DNA from: Wurfbainia villosa
Taxonomy: Eukaryota > Streptophyta > Magnoliopsida > Zingiberales > Zingiberaceae
Direction of reading: 5' to 3'
Length of the DNA: 64,000 nucleotides
NCBI GenBank assembly: GCA_025175895.1
Contig: CM045993.1
Coordinates: 50,286,621-50,350,620, forward strand
Below the pieces are notes generated by a model that saw only the letters and a list, made by a program, of their open reading frames with translations, was not told the origin of the DNA and searched no databases. Within the stretch, counting starts at the first letter, position 1. Each line of letters begins with the position of its first letter. The position numbers and the translations under genes were made by a program. Shown here one piece after another: positions 11,369 through 24,649 of the stretch.

Positions 11369-14300
11369 AAGAAGGACTGCCCCAACCGCAAGAACAAAGG
11401 TATATCTTTTGGTCTAGTTGTTGAAACATGTTTAGCGGTGTTATCTATCGGCACCTGGTGTGTAGATACGGGAGCCACTGATCATGTCTGCAATACTTTG
11501 CAGGGGTTCCAGGAAACCAGATGACTGGCTGAGGAGAAGATTACCATGTACTTGGGCGATGCCACAAAGGTGGCGGCTGTTGCAGTGGGAGATGTTCATT
11601 TATCTTTTGAGAAAAATAAACTTTTGGTTCTTAAGAATTGCCTTTATGTACCCTTATTTAGAATGAATTTAATTTCGGTTTCTAAATTATTTATGGATGA
11701 ATATTCTATTTCTTTTAATGACAGAGTTGTTATAAGAAGGAATAGGGACATTATCTATTCGGGTGTATTGATAGGCAATTTGTACACAATTGAACCAAAA
11801 GCTCCCACGATGCATATTGAAATTAATAACTCATCTTCTAATTCCAATAAGAGAAAAGAACCTTCGAAGATGAACCAAACATATCTTTGGCATCTTAAGC
11901 TTTGTCACATTAACCTAAGAAAAATTCAAAGGTTGATAGCTGATGGACCTTTAGGTTCATTAGTGGTGGAGGATCTCCCAACCTGCGAATCTTGCTTGGA
12001 GGGTAAGATGACCAAGAGGCCTTTTAAGGCCAAGGGGTATAGAGCCAAAGATGTGTTAGAATTGGTTCATTCTGATTAGTGTGGTCATATGTCTATCCAG
12101 GCTAGAGGTGGTTTCGAGTATTTCGTCTCTTTTAAAGATGATTACTCGAGATATGGATACATTTACCTGATGCGCCGCAAGTCTGAATGCTTTGACAAGT
12201 TCAAAGAATTCAAGGCTGATGTGGAGAAACGTTAAGGTAAAAGTATCAATACACTACGATCTGATCGTGGTGGTGAGTACCTCTTGGGAGAGTTTAGAAA
12301 CTACTTATCAGAGGCTAAGATTCAATCCCAATTGACTACGCCTGGCACACCCCAGCAGAATGGTGTAGCAGAGCGAAGGAATAGGACTCTTATGGAGATG
12401 GTTAGATCGATGATGAGTTATTCTGAATTGCTAGATTCGTTTTGGGGATATGCTCTAGATACGGCGATGTACATTCTGAACTTGGTTCCATCCAAATCAG
12501 TGCCTTCTACTCCCACAGAGTTGTGGACTGGGCGAAGGCCTAGTCTAAGACATATTCGGATAAGGGGGAGTCCAGCACATGTGCTGAAGGCAGATGCTAG
12601 TAAGTTGAAACCTCGTATAGAAGTACGTATGTTCGTTGGCTATCCTAGAGGAACGAAGGGTGGTTTGTTTTATAGTCATAGAGATCAGAGGGTGATCATT
12701 AGCACGAATGCCAGATTTCTAGAGGAAGACTATGTGATGAGCTACAAGCCCAAGAGTAAAATTGTTCTGTAGGAATTAAAAGGGGAAGTCACTTCTTTAG
12801 TACCACCGGTACAAGAGGATATACCACATGTCACTGCACCGCGTGTCACAGAGGATACACAGGTGATACCTCATCGTAGTGGGAGGGTTGTGAGACAGCC
12901 TGATAGATTCATGTTCTTGGGAGAATCTTCTGATTTGGTCCCTGGCGAACATGAACCTGATCCCTGGACATATGACGAGGAAATCCAAGATAAAGATGCA
13001 GTATCTTGGCAAAGTGCAATGAATGCTGAGATTGAATCTATGGATTCAAATCAGGTCTGGGAGCTAGTAGAACCACCCGATGGTGTAAAAACCATTGGAT
13101 GCAAGTGGATCTACAAGAGAAAGAGATGAATAGATGGGAAGGTTGAGACCTTCAAAGCGAGGCTTGTTGCGAAGGGGTACACTCAGAAAGAGGGTATCGA
13201 TTATGAGGAGACCTTTTCGCCAGTAGCCATGCTTAAGTCTATCCGGATTCTCTTTTGCATAACAGCTCATATGGATTATGAGGTGTGACAGATGGATGTC
13301 AAGACAGCTTTCCTTAATGGAAGTCTTGAGGAAAACATCTATATGAAGCAACCAGAGGGATTCATTGCTAAAGGCAAAAAGCATCTTGTATGTAAGCTTA
13401 ATCGGTCCATTTATGGTTTGAAGCAAGCTTTGAGGTATTGGAACATCCGCATTGATGAGGTAATCCAGTCTTATGGATTTATTCAAAGTCTAGATGAGTC
13501 TTGTGTATACAAGAGATGTGACGAAAACGTAGTGGTATTTCTTGTACTATATGTAGATGGCATTTTGTTGATTGGCAACAATATCAAGGTGTTATTGGAC
13601 GTAAGGGTATGGTTGTCCAAACAGTTTGATATGAAGGACTTGGGAGAAGTGGGACACATCCTTACGATCAAGGTTATAAGGGATCGCAGGAAAAGGATGT
13701 TGTGCTTATCCCAAGCTTCATACATAGACACGATTATGGATCGTTTTAGCATGCAGAACTCCAAGAAGGGTTTTCTATCTTTTAGGCATGGAGTTCCTTT
13801 ATCTATGGAGATGTGTCCTAGATCATCTAAGGAGATAGAGGAGATGAAGGCGGCTCCTTATTCTTCGGCAGTAGGAAGCCTCATGTATGTGATGCTCTGT
13901 ACGAGACCAGATATCTGCTTTGCTATGGGCATGGTCAGCAGATATCAGAGTAATCCAGGACAGGGACATTGGACTGCGGTAAAGCATATATTAAAGTACC
14001 TGAGAAGGACTAGGGATTATATGCTGGTTTATCGGGCAGACCAATTACTCCCTGTGGGTTACATGGATTTCGACTTTCAATCTGATAGGGATAACAGTAA
14101 GTCTACCTCAGGTTTTGTGTTTACTTTGGGAGGTGGAGCAATTGTATGGAAGAGTGTCAAGCAGAAATGCATGGTGGACTCCACCATGGAAGCTGAGTAT
14201 GTGGCAACCTCTGAGGCAGCCAAAGAAGTTGTGTGGCTCAGGAACTTCCTGATGTAGTTGGATGTGATTCCTGGTTTGCCTAGAACTATCACAATTTATT

Positions 14301-14528
14301 GTGATAATAGTGGTGCAGTTGCAAACTCGAAGGAACCAAGAGCCCATAAGGCTAGTAAACACATAGAGCGCAAGTACCACCTGATACGAGAAATCGTAGA
14401 GAGGAGAAGTTGTTGTGGCAAAGATTGCATCAGAGGATAACCTGGCAGATCCTTTCACTAATGCCCTTCCGGCGAGAGCTTTTGATAGGCATGTAGATGG
14501 AATGGGGATCAAATGTATGGCAGTTTGA
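11369..14528 (+). pseudogene. B1 pol: protease, integrase, RT, RNase H, disrupted
   Basis: One frame carries, in order: aspartic protease (CVDTGATDHVC, about 11460); GAG-pre-integrase with an H...H...CESC zinc site (about 11880-12000); integrase core (HSD near 12075, DDYSRYGY near 12140, QNGVAERRNRTL near 12360); RT (from about 13100, DVKTAFLNGSLEE at 13298); and RNase H (to 14528). Stops fall at 11522, 12077, 12233, 12770, 13127, 13286 and 14255, and a frameshift near 14398 disturbs the C-terminus. The RT active site reads YVDG (13550-13561) instead of YVDD, removing a catalytic aspartate. The protein cannot be functional. Confidence 0.92.
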
Positions 14529-14550
14529 TGACAACATAGTCTTTTAGTAT

Positions 14551-14561
14551 AAGTGGGAGAT
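14551..14561 (+). other. B1 polypurine tract
   Basis: AAGTGGGAGAT immediately before the 3' LTR is the expected plus-strand primer site. The B3 tract is identical (44881-44891) and the B2 tract nearly so (47602-47612). Confidence 0.85.
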
Positions 14562-16464
14562 TCTAGGGATGTATACTGAAAAGTTTACCTTTTGTACAAA
14601 CATCTTTATTTTGAAATAAGAATCACATGATCATTGTTTCCATATTTTTATAGTTATGCATATTATCTAATATATTACATTGTAGATAACATGGTGTGTG
14701 GTGTCACATGGGAGATCATGTTATCGGCTCCTTGTAAAGTATAAGTAAAGGCTCACAACCGAGATGACTTTGGACAAACCATCAGAATGGTTGTAGTTTG
14801 ATTTGGTATTGGTTTGTCTTGACCATAGAATCACACTAGTGCACTTTGTGTGTATTGAGCAGGACTGACTTTGAGGTGATTCGATTTATTGCTTATTACA
14901 TAATCGAATTGGACCTCAGATATTATTATGTACATGGTCTTAATCCCGATATAATAACGGGCACATATACTTACTATTCATCTCTTTGATTTACCAATGG
15001 GCGAGATTTATTGATTAAATCGATAGGCTCGGTAAGTTGGTAGATGATATTATTTATATGGTGTGCCATTGATTATAGGAGGAAACCGTGTCCTATATAT
15101 TAGGATGATGATGTCCCCTTGAGGAGCTCATAAGGTTCATCATGTAAACCCTGCAGGTGGACTTGGTTCGACATGATGAAAAGGTTAAGTGGTACTACTC
15201 ATGGAGTTAGATATTGATTAATTAATTGTCAGTAAATTAATTAATTGACGGACATTCGAGATCTTAAACACGGGGAGAAAATGTACAAATAATATATGGA
15301 GCCCATATTATAATATGGGGGTTGGTGAGGTAGATCGATGATGATCCTTTAGTGGATTGGATTATCATTAGTGGATCGGACTTTATGTGGGCTTGATCCA
15401 TGGGTGGCCAAGATCCAACTCCTCCTCATGGTCCCTAATGTATCCTATTAACACCTCATGAAGCTTAGATCCAATGGATAGAAACAAAACTCTAGATCGA
15501 TAGGTAGAGATTAAATCTCTAAGATCCGACGGTTGAGATTAAATCTCTAGTCCGATGGTTGAAATTAAATCCCTAGAACCAATGGTAGAGATTAAAAGGA
15601 GGCTTATTCCTAACTCTATAAAAGGATCTTGAGGGGTTGGCGTGGAAAAATGATCAAGAGAAGCTAGGGTTTTGGAGGTTGGCGTCAAGGCTTAGGAATT
15701 AGGGTTTGGGCTTGGGCGGCACCTAATAAGGAAATTTTTCCTTGTGTTGTTCTTCTTCCCCAAGCTGTCGGCGTCCTTGGTGTTCCTTCCAGCCCTTGGC
15801 CGGCATCTAAAATAGGTCCTCTCCTTTTTTTTAGCCGGTGGAACAAAGGTTTAGGGTCCTCCCTTCAAGCTTTTTGCCAGCCACTCTCAAATTCCTCTTC
15901 TTTCTTGGCCGGCGGCAAGGTTTCCTTTGGTTCCTTGTTGGTTGGTTTTAGGAAGGAGAAGAACCTTGTTTCTATTCTTCCACTCGCTTTGGAAGAGCAA
16001 GGAAGAAAGATTTGCAATCTTGGAGCTTCGACTTTTGGTAGATCGTCGCTCACACGATGTCCGAAAGGAGGAAGGTCATACATTAGAAGATCGAGAGGTA
16101 TATCTATTCTCTATTCTCTTTTGTTACTTGCTTGTTTTTGTTTTTCAACTATGAGCATGATATAAATCTGTATATGGCTATATAATACTTAGATCCCGAG
16201 CATAAACACAAAAACCGGCGATCCGGATATCGTCTATTCCGTGGCTACTCGTAGAATAGAGGATGGTCGCTTGAACAACGAGTTTGTTCAAGTGACCTCT
16301 CTAAACCAATAGCACGATGATGACTTGGTTGTTTGGGCAATTCCTTTTGTCTAGGATTAAATTTTTTTAATCCGGGGACATCGAGGAGATCGCCATGAAC
16401 TAACGACCGAGGTGAAGTGGGAAGCGAAGTTTCCCCTCACGGACTCGATAAGCAAAACCCTTCA
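14562..16464 (+). repeat. B1 3' LTR
   Basis: 1903 bp, the same length as the 5' LTR. Its start has decayed from TG to TC; it ends CCCTTCA followed by the TSD AGGAG. It carries the U3 repeat array (15487-15600), a TATA box at 15617, and the hairpin near 16270. Confidence 0.93.
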
Positions 16465-16469
16465 AGGAG
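16465..16469 (+). repeat. B1 right target-site duplication (AGGAG)
   Basis: Exact match to 7643-7647. Confidence 0.92.
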
Positions 16470-16725
16470 TGGTTAGGTAACCTTACCATAGCTGAAACAT
16501 GGGCTAAATATCCTTGTTTACCCGAAATCAGCTCTGGCAATCAATTCTGATAGTAATCAGTCGACTGCCATCAAGCGACAATCAACTGATAACTGAAATT
16601 TTTGAATTTTGAGTTATCAGAAATAAATTTTGGAAATTCATAAGTAATTCTACATATTTTGAAAAATCGTGAAAATTCATACGTACATTACTTATAAGCA
16701 ATACAATGGGTGAAAAATAATTGAG
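16470..16725 (-). mobile_element. Continuation of H-type internal sequence
   Basis: When B1 is removed this joins directly to 7070-7647. It contains CAGTCGACTG-type motifs as in the H and J LTRs and is AT-rich without a coding frame. It ends where D1 RNase H homology begins. The exact edge is not visible, so the border is approximate. Confidence 0.45.
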
Positions 16726-17222
16726 AGGGTGATATGGTAATACGCGGGTATACGGAGGCCAGCTTCCTGATAGAAAAGGATGATTCCAGGTCTCAGTTTG
16801 GGTACATATTCACCTTGAATGGAGGCACAGTAAGTTGGAAAAGTTCCAAGCAAGACACTGTAGTAGATTCTACCACTGAGGTAGAATACATCGTAGCTTC
16901 AGAAGTAGCAAAAGAAGTGGTTTGGATCAATAAGTTTGTCTCAGAACTTGGTGTGGTTCCTACCATTATTGAAGCAATATCAGTTTACTGTGACAACAAT
17001 GGAGCGATTGCACAGGCAAAAGAGCCAAGGTCTCATCAACAATCCAAACATGTACTTCGTCGCTATCATCTGATCAGAGAGATTATCAGTAGGAAGGAAA
17101 TACATATCAAGAAGATTCCCACTGAAAGGAACTTAGTGGACCCTTTAACTAAGGCCTTACCTCAATGTAAATTTGAGGGTCATGTTAAAGCTTATGGTAT
17201 TGGATACTATGGCGATTAGCAT
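16726..17222 (+). pseudogene. D1 pol 3' end: RNase H domain
   Basis: An uninterrupted frame to the stop at 17217-17219 encodes the C-terminal RNase H domain of a copia polyprotein, which degrades the RNA of the RNA:DNA hybrid. Landmarks are RSQFGYIFTLNGGTVSWKSS, the STTEVEYI active-site region, ELGVVP, VYCDNNGAIAQAKEPRSHQ, YHLIREII and the terminal DPLTKALP. It is close to the E pol C-terminus (21295-21800). The upstream protein (RT, integrase, protease, gag) is missing: homology stops at about 16726, at the junction with H-type DNA. The ATG at 16734 is incidental. Confidence 0.9.
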
Positions 17223-17228
17223 TAGGCC

Positions 17229-17239
17229 AAGTGGGAGTT
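17229..17239 (+). other. D1 polypurine tract
   Basis: AAGTGGGAGTT lies between the pol stop and the LTR start TGTTAGTTATAT. Confidence 0.8.
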
Positions 17240-17661
17240 TGTTAGTTATATATGAGATGTGTCCAAAAGCAATCGCCTTAAGGTTGTACCATTTATTCGA
17301 TAAATGAAGATTCACTATTTGAGTATACATGTATTTTCTCCGAGTCAACGGGGCAGAAGATTTGGATCATTTATATGGTGCTAACAAGTGATAATAGGAG
17401 AAACCATGTCCTATATATTAGATGATGATGTCCTATTTCAGTAATACGTAAACTGAGGAATGATCTCTTGTCGATGAATTGATGCATTCCGACACCATCA
17501 ATTCTATTGAGACTAGCACGAGTTATACTCTTTGGTTTATCCAAGAAGCTATTTCTCACTGGCTGGGGACATTGAGAAGTATGGAGTTAACCGGGGATGC
17601 TAGTTATGGTGACTAGTTCATTGGAGTGACTAGTTGTAAGACATTATATGGTTCTCTACAT

Positions 17662-17666
17662 ATATG
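17662..17666 (+). repeat. B2 left target-site duplication (ATATG)
   Basis: ATATG abuts the B2 5' LTR and recurs at 49637-49641, defining B2 as one insertion spanning 32 kb. Confidence 0.9.
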
Positions 17667-19474
17667 TGTTGGGATGTATACTGAAAAGTATATCTTTTGT
17701 ATGAACATCTTTATTTTTGAAATAAGAATCACATGATCATTGTTTGTATTTTTATGGTTATGCATATTGTATAATACATTACATTATAGATAACATGGTG
17801 TGTGGTGTCACACGGGAGATCATGTTATCAGCTCCTTGTAAAGTATAAGTATAGGCTCACAACCGAGATGGATTTGGACAAACCATTGGTATGATTGTAG
17901 TGTGATTTGGTATTGGTTTGTCTTGACCATAAAATCACACTAGCACACTTTGTGTGTATTGAGCAGGACCGACTTAGAAATGATTCGATTTATTGCTGAC
18001 TACATAATCGAATCGGACCTCAGATATTATTTTGTACATGCTCTTAATCCTGATATAATAACAGGAACATATACTTAGTATTCATTTCTTTGATTTACCA
18101 ATGGGCGAGATTTATAGATTAAATCGATAGGCTCGGTAAGTTGAGAAATAATATTATTTATATGGTGTGTCGTTGATTATAGGATGAAACCGTGTCCTAT
18201 ATATTAGGATGATGATGTCCCCTTGAGGAGCTCATAAGGTTCATCATGTAAACCCTGTAGGTGGACTTGGTCTGGCATGATGAAAAGGTTGAGTGGTACT
18301 ACTCATGGAGTTAGATGTTGATTAATTAATGGTCAGTAAATTAATTAATCGAAGGACATTCGAGATCTTAAACACGGGGAGAAAATATACAAATAATATA
18401 TGGAGCCCATATTAATTTATGGGGGTTGGTGAGGTAGATCAATGATGATCCTCTAGTGGAATGGATTATCATTAATGGATCAGACTTTATGTGGGCTTGA
18501 TCCATTGGGTGGCCAAGATCCAACTCCTCCTCATGGTCCCTATTGTAGCCTAGTAATACCTCATGAAGCTTAGATCAAATGGATGAAAACAAAACTCTAA
18601 ATCCAATGGTAGAGATTAAATCTCTAGATTCGACAGTTGAGATTAAATCTCTAGATCTGATATTTTAGATTAAATCCCTAGAACCAATGGTGGAGATTAA
18701 AAAGAGGCTTGAGCCCAACTCTATAAATATAGGATTATGGCTTGGGAAGCAACTTGATGGATGAGGATTAGAGTTTGCTTCCCTTGGGAGGCAAGCAATC
18801 CTAGTTAGGATAGGATTAGGAGTGGGCGGCTAGGGTTTGAGTGTTGGATGTGGGCGGCAACAAGAGGAGAAGGTCCTTTCTTCTTCTTCCTAAGGTGTTG
18901 CCGACAACCTATCCTTCTTCCCTCTACTTTTGCCGGTGTTCAACCTATCCTTCTTCCCCTCTTCTTTGGCTGGCAATTAGGAGAGCTAGGGTTAGGGTTT
19001 TGGGCGGCTACAAGGTGAAGATTGTTTTTCTTTTTCTTCTCCAAGTGTTGGCCGGCACCCATGCTCTCATTGTTTCTCCTTTGGCCGGTTCCTATAGTCC
19101 ATGTTCTCTTCCTTGGCCGGCGGCAACATCGAGTCTATTGACTTGGTGGTCGGTTCTAGATAGGAAGAAGAGTTTTGTTTGATGATCTTCCTTTGTTCGG
19201 AGTGAACAAGGAAGGAAGATTGGTGATCTAGGAGCTTCAACTTTTGGTAGATCATGGCCCACACGATGTCCGAAAGGAGGAAGGACATACAATAGAAGAT
19301 CGAGAGGTATATCACTTATCTATCCTCATGTGTAACATGTTTATATTTGTTTTTAAATTATATGAATGTTATATTCTATTTTGTGGCTAATATAACATGG
19401 ACCCGAACATAAACACAAAAGCCGACGATCCGTACATCGTCTATTCTGCGGCTATTTGTAGAATAGAGGTTGGT

Positions 19475-19479
19475 CGCTT
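19475..19479 (+). repeat. E left target-site duplication (CGCTT)
   Basis: CGCTT recurs at 34045-34049. Removing E rejoins GAGGTTGGTCGCTTGAACAA, the normal B LTR sequence seen in the other B LTRs. Confidence 0.93.
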
Positions 19480-21280
19480 TGTTGGGTTTTCCGAGCCGCA
19501 AAAACCACTTTTTGCGTTGCGGAAACCTCGGAAACCCCCGCCACGGATCCGTGCGAAGTATAAAATATAAAACTAACATGTATGTGTTTAATACCTTTAG
19601 ATCTACTCTAGATCTACATGATAAGAAGTTACCCTCGATGCGACGCCCTTCGCAAATCCCGCTCATCCAAAAGATTCGTCGGAACTCGAGAGTGTCAAGT
19701 GCACACTCCTCTATTGGTATCCACACAAGCAATAGGTGGAGAAAAATACCTTAGAGTGTGCAAGCACCCTTTAGGAATTTCGGCCAAGTAGGTTGGGAGA
19801 GCTTGAGAGGGTGATCCAAGGAAGAAGATGAAGTTGTGTAACTCACAAGATGAATTAACCATCTAATGGTAATAGTGGCATGGCATGCATGTAACTCCTC
19901 CAAGAGCCAATGGCTCTTGGTCTCCCTCATGAGGTGGCACCACATGCTAAGTCAATGATGATGTGGAGCATCATCATTGGCCAGCCATGCCAAGTCATCA
20001 TCATGACATGGCATTTGGTCAAGTCAAACTTGACCTTTCATCTTCCCTCTCAAGTCAAGTCAAACTTGACCTCTTATCTCCCATGGTTGATCAAATCCAA
20101 CCATTTGATTCAAGTCAATTTAATTTAATGAATCTCTATTCATTAATTTAAATTGATTTGATGAATCAAATCTAAATTAGACTCATTCAACACTTAAATC
20201 AAATTGAGTCCAACTCAATTAGTCTAATTAGGATTACTCTTAATCCAATTTGGTTAATCCCATGAACCTAATCCTCATGGTTCATCTTATGAACCTAATC
20301 TCCATCTTATTGCCATTAGTGTGTGACCCTATAGGTTTTTGTAACGTTGGCAATGTCCCTAAACCGATTTAGGAACATAAGCAATGAGTGGTATCTAGCA
20401 ACACATCATTGCTACCCAAGTTACAAGAATGTTGAGCTCCAACATCACCTTTGTGACTACTAATTGTGACTCTCACAATATGTGACAATGTCCCTCTATC
20501 CTTGACATCTAGATTGACCAATTGAGGCATAGACCGTGTCATCCTCGGTACAATCTATATCTTGAACTCCAAGTAGACTCACTCTAATCAAATGAGCTCA
20601 ATATCTCATATTGACTCAATTGGGCATGGCCATGCACTTCGTGGTCTCACTCTATCAAGAATATCGATGTCACCCCCGTCACATAGGAGGGATAGATCCC
20701 ATCTACATCACTCACATCCCTTCGCATAATTTGTTACATACCCAGTAATCGCCTTTATAGTCCACCCATTTACGGGTGACGTTTGACGAAGCCAAAGTAT
20801 GTAACTCCTTATGTAGGGAACCATGGTGACTTCAGGTCTAAGGACTAATAGTCATACTAATAGCCACATGAGAAAGTATATGACACTCATATAATGATCC
20901 ATGATACTTTCTCATGGCGGGTCATTCAGTATACATTCTCCAATGCATACCCATGTGTCAACTTGATATCTCATACCAATGACTTGTTAGATCAAGTCAT
21001 CGTGTTGACCTACATGCTAGTCTCTACGCATTAACATTGTCCCTGAATGTTAATACTCGACTAGGAATGATTAAGAGTAGTGTTCTCTATATCATCTCAT
21101 TATCGATTCAACCAATCGATTGATATAGATAAGAACCTACTACCCAAGGACATTATTATATTTAGTTATTTGGCACAAATACAAGTAAATATAATAACCA
21201 TGCCTTTATAAATAGTAATATGATACAATAAAGTCCATACAACAATCATCACATGATTGGCTCTAGGGATTTCGCTAACA
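19480..21280 (-). repeat. E 3' LTR
   Basis: 1801 bp. On the plus strand it begins TGTTGGGTTTTCCGAGCCGC and ends TTCGCTAACA, next to the reverse-complemented polypurine tract at 21281-21292 (ATCTCCCACTAG). Confidence 0.93.
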
Positions 21281-21292
21281 ATCTCCCACTAG
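21281..21292 (-). other. E polypurine tract
   Basis: CTAGTGGGAGAT on the minus strand directly precedes the LTR start TGTTAGCG. Confidence 0.85.
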
Positions 21293-21294
21293 CA

Positions 21295-24156
21295 CTAGTG
21301 CCAATCATCATAGTATCTAATACCCAATGACCTAGTGTGACCATCATGCTTTTTCTGTGCCAAAGCGTTGGTCAAGGGATCTACGATGTTAGCCTCTGTG
21401 GGCACTCTGCAAATCTTCACATCTCCTCTATCGATAATCTCTCGAATGAGATGGAAGTGTCGTAGTATGTGTTTGGTCCGCTGGTGTGAGCTAGGTTCCT
21501 TAGCCTGTGCAATCGCTCCATTGTTGTCACAATAGAGCTCTATAGGATCTGCAATGCTAGGAACCACCCCAAGCTCAGTAATGAACTTGCGGATCCAAAC
21601 TGCCTCTTTTGCTGCCTCAGATGCAGCGATATACTCGGCTTCTATTGTAGAATCAGCAACTGTGTCCTGCTTCGAACTCTTCCAGCTCACAGCGCCACCA
21701 TTCAAGCAAAACACGAACCCTGACTGCGATCTATAATCATCCTGGTCAGTTTGGAAGCTGACATCGCTGTAACCCTTTACAGCTAGCTCCACATCGCCTC
21801 CAAATATCAAGAAATATTCTTTAGTCCTTCTCAAGTACTTAAGAATATTCTTGACTGCTATCCAGTGATGCTCACCTAGATCTGACTGGTATCTACTCAT
21901 CATGCTCAAAGCATACGAGACATCAGGACGAGTACACAGCATGGCGTACATGATAGATCCTATAACAGATGCGTAAGGGATCTTATCCATGCGGTCTCTC
22001 TCCTCTCTAGAAGAGGGACTTTGAGTCTTCGAAAGACTCACACCATGTGACATCGGCAGAAGTCCCTTCTTAGAATTCTGCATGGCAAACCGTAGTAATA
22101 CCGTGTCAATGTATGTACTCTGACTTAGGCCAAGCAATCTCTTAGATCTATCTCTATACATCTCGATGCTTAGAATACAGGCTGCTTCACCTAAGTCCTT
22201 CATTGAGAAACACGTCCCCAGCCAAGTCTTCATAGACTGTAGCGAAGGGATGTCATTCCCAATGAGTAGTATGTCATCCACATACAATACAAGGAAGACA
22301 ATTATATTCCCATTAACCCTTTTGTAGACACAGGGTTCATCTTCATTCTTGATGAAACCAAACTGTTTGATTGCATCATCGAATCGAAGATTCCAGCTCC
22401 GAGAGGCTTGCTTTAGCCCATAAATGGACCTTTGCAGCTTGCATACTTTCCCAGTATGCTGTGGATCTTCAAAACCCTCAGGTTGTGTCATGTACACATC
22501 CTTGTGTAAGTTTCCATTCAAAAACGCGGTTTTGACATCCATCTGCCAGATCTCATAATCGTAGTATGCTGCAATAGCAAGCAAGATCCGAATGGACTTA
22601 AACATCGCCACTGGAGAAAAGGTTTCATCATAGTCAATACCATGAATTTGCTTGAAAGCTTTAGCCACCAATCAACCCTTATAGGTATGCGTAAGTCTAT
22701 CCATGTCAGTCTTTCTCCTAAAGACCCACTTACACCCAATGGGTTTGACCCCTTCAGGTGGATCAACCAAAGTCCATACTTGGTTGGTGTACATGGATTC
22801 CATCTCGGATCTCATGGCCTCTAGCCATTTCTTAGAACCTGAGCTCATCACAGCTTTCTGATAGGAGGTAGGCTCATTCTCAATGAGCATAACGTCATCA
22901 TGGTCAGACAAGAGAAATGAGTATCTCTCAGGCTGACGACGTACCCTATTAGACCTGCGAAGAGGTAGGTCTACCTGAACAGGTGATTGTTCCACAACTC
23001 TTTGTGCAACAATCTCATCATCCACAATACTTTGTGGTTCCTGTTCAATCTCCATCAAGGCCTCAGTGCTATGGTCCTTATCTTGAATTTCTTCAAGATC
23101 GAACGTACTCCCACTAGTTTTTCTAGAAACAAAATCCCTTTCTAGAAAAACCCCAGTCTTTGCCATAAACATTTTGTGTTGACTGGGAATGTAGAAGTAA
23201 TATCCCTTTGTATCCTTGGGATATCCAACAAAATAGCACCTATCGGATTTGGGTCCCAGTTTGTCTGAGACTTGACGTCGAACGTAAACCTCACAACCCC
23301 AAATCCTCATAAAAGACATCTTAGGATTTCTCCCTGTCCATATTGTATATGGTGTCTTTATCACAGCCTTGGATGGTACACGATTAAGGGTAAAGACTGC
23401 TGTGTCTAGAGCATATCCCCAAAAGGATATAGGAAGATCTGTGTGACTCATCATAGATCGTACCATATCTAATAGGGTATGAATCCTCCTTTCGGATACA
23501 CCATTCCACTGTGGTGTTCCAGGAGGAGTGAGTTGGGATAGAATCCCACACTCAGCTAGATAGTCATGAAACTCATGGCTAAGGTATTCACCACCTCGAT
23601 CTGATCGAAGTATCTTAATACTCTTGCCAAGCTGGTTTTGTACTTCATTCTTGAATTCTTTGAACTATTCAAAGTATTCTGATTTATGTGTCATAAGATA
23701 CACATAACCATATCTACTGAAGTCATCAGTAAATGTAATGAAGTACCTGTAACCACCTCTAATAGCAACATTGAAAGGGCCACATACATCACTATGTATA
23801 TGTCCTAACAAGTCTGTTGCTCTTTCGCTGTGTCCACTAAAGGGAGTCTTGGTCATCTTGCCTAAAAGGCAAGACTCACATGTCTCATATGATTCAAAAT
23901 CAAATGAGTCTAGAAGCCCATCCTTATGGAGCTGAGATAAGCGACTCTCGTTTATGTTACCTAAGCGACAATGCCAGAGATAGGTTTGGTTCAACTCATT
24001 TGACTTGAACCTCTTGGTACTTATGTTATAGATAGGGTTCTCTAAGTCTAGAAAGTAGAGTCCGTTCATTAGAGGTACACTATAATAGAACATATCATTT
24101 AAATAAACTGAACAATATTTGTTCTTTATTATAAATGTAAATCCTTTCTTGTCCAA
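21295..24156 (-). pseudogene. E pol: integrase, RT and RNase H, two nonsense codons
   Basis: One frame of 954 codons runs through GAG-pre-integrase (H...CESCLLGK, about 23900), integrase (HSDVCGP; TDDFSRYGYVYL; SDRGGEY near 23605), the RRSNRVRRQPERY linker, RT (GIDYDETFSPVAM; VKTAFLNGNL; intact YVDD at 22273-22284) and RNase H (DSTIEAEYIAAS, YCDNNGAIAQAKEP). Only a UAG at 23665-23667 and a UGA at 22672-22674 interrupt it; the UGA sits where related elements have an arginine codon and is consistent with CpG decay. The integrase motif reads PQWNGVSERR where relatives have PQQNGVAERR. It is the best preserved pol in the window, but the gag lesions upstream argue against autonomy. Confidence 0.93.
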
Positions 24157-24159
24157 ACA

Positions 24160-24637
24160 AGAAACCGAAATGATGTTCTTAGATTAAGGAAGACACGTAA
24201 CAACATTCATTTAATTATAGTACAAGCCCAGACGGCATAGATAGATCATAAGTCACTACAACAACAGCAGCAACTCTTGCTCCATTGCCTACTCGTAGGT
24301 CCACCTCGCTCTTTTTCAATGCCCTGCTATTTCTCAGCGCCTGCACATTGGTACAAATGTGAGATGCACATCCGGTATCTAATACCCATGATGAAGAAAT
24401 AGATAGATTGACTTCTATAACATTTATACATGAAGTAAAAGTCTCACTTCTCTTCTTCTTAAGATCTTCCAGGTATGCCTTGCAATTACGCTTCCAGTGT
24501 CCAGCTTCCTTGCAGTGGAAGCAAGCCCCTTCCTTGGCCACCCCTCCTTTGGGTTTCAGTTCCTTGCCTTTTCCCTTGGCTTGGGACTTTCCCTTACCTT
24601 TAGGCTTGCCCTTGCCTTTCTTCTTTTGCACCATCAA
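24160..24637 (-). pseudogene. E nucleocapsid and protease region
   Basis: The frame starts in a Lys/Gly-rich basic stretch and contains an intact zinc knuckle CFHCKEAGHWKRNC (CX2CX4HX4C, RNA binding) and the protease signature SSWVLDTGCASHIC with an intact DTG, followed by LRVGNGARVAAV. It ends at a stop at 24215, where related proteins continue into the integrase. A further frame change near 24180 separates it from pol. Confidence 0.9.
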
Positions 24638-24649
24638 AATGGTGTCAAA

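Larger units (their letters stand above)
7648..16464 (+). mobile_element. Copia element B1, full-length, inactive
   Basis: A complete LTR-PBS-gag-pol-PPT-LTR structure of 8.8 kb, with 1903-bp LTRs at both ends and a perfect 5-bp TSD. By eye the first ~240 bp of the two LTRs differ at about 16 positions, suggesting an insertion a few million years old. The polyprotein order (protease, integrase, RT, RNase H) is that of Ty1/copia. At least nine in-frame stops and two frameshifts make it defective. Confidence 0.95.

Noticed and set aside
1..16464. Idea that the D LTR at 1-976 is the 5' LTR of D1
   Set aside because: B LTR, gypsy and H sequences in between do not fit the interior of one D element, and no PBS follows position 976.
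18841..19182. ORF of ~113 codons in the B2 LTR, with look-alikes at 39414-39758, 46130-46417, 48840-49127 and 8793-9167
   Set aside because: Frames shift relative to each other between copies and the peptides only match in parts. The sequence is conserved because the LTRs share ancestry; there is no sign of protein selection.
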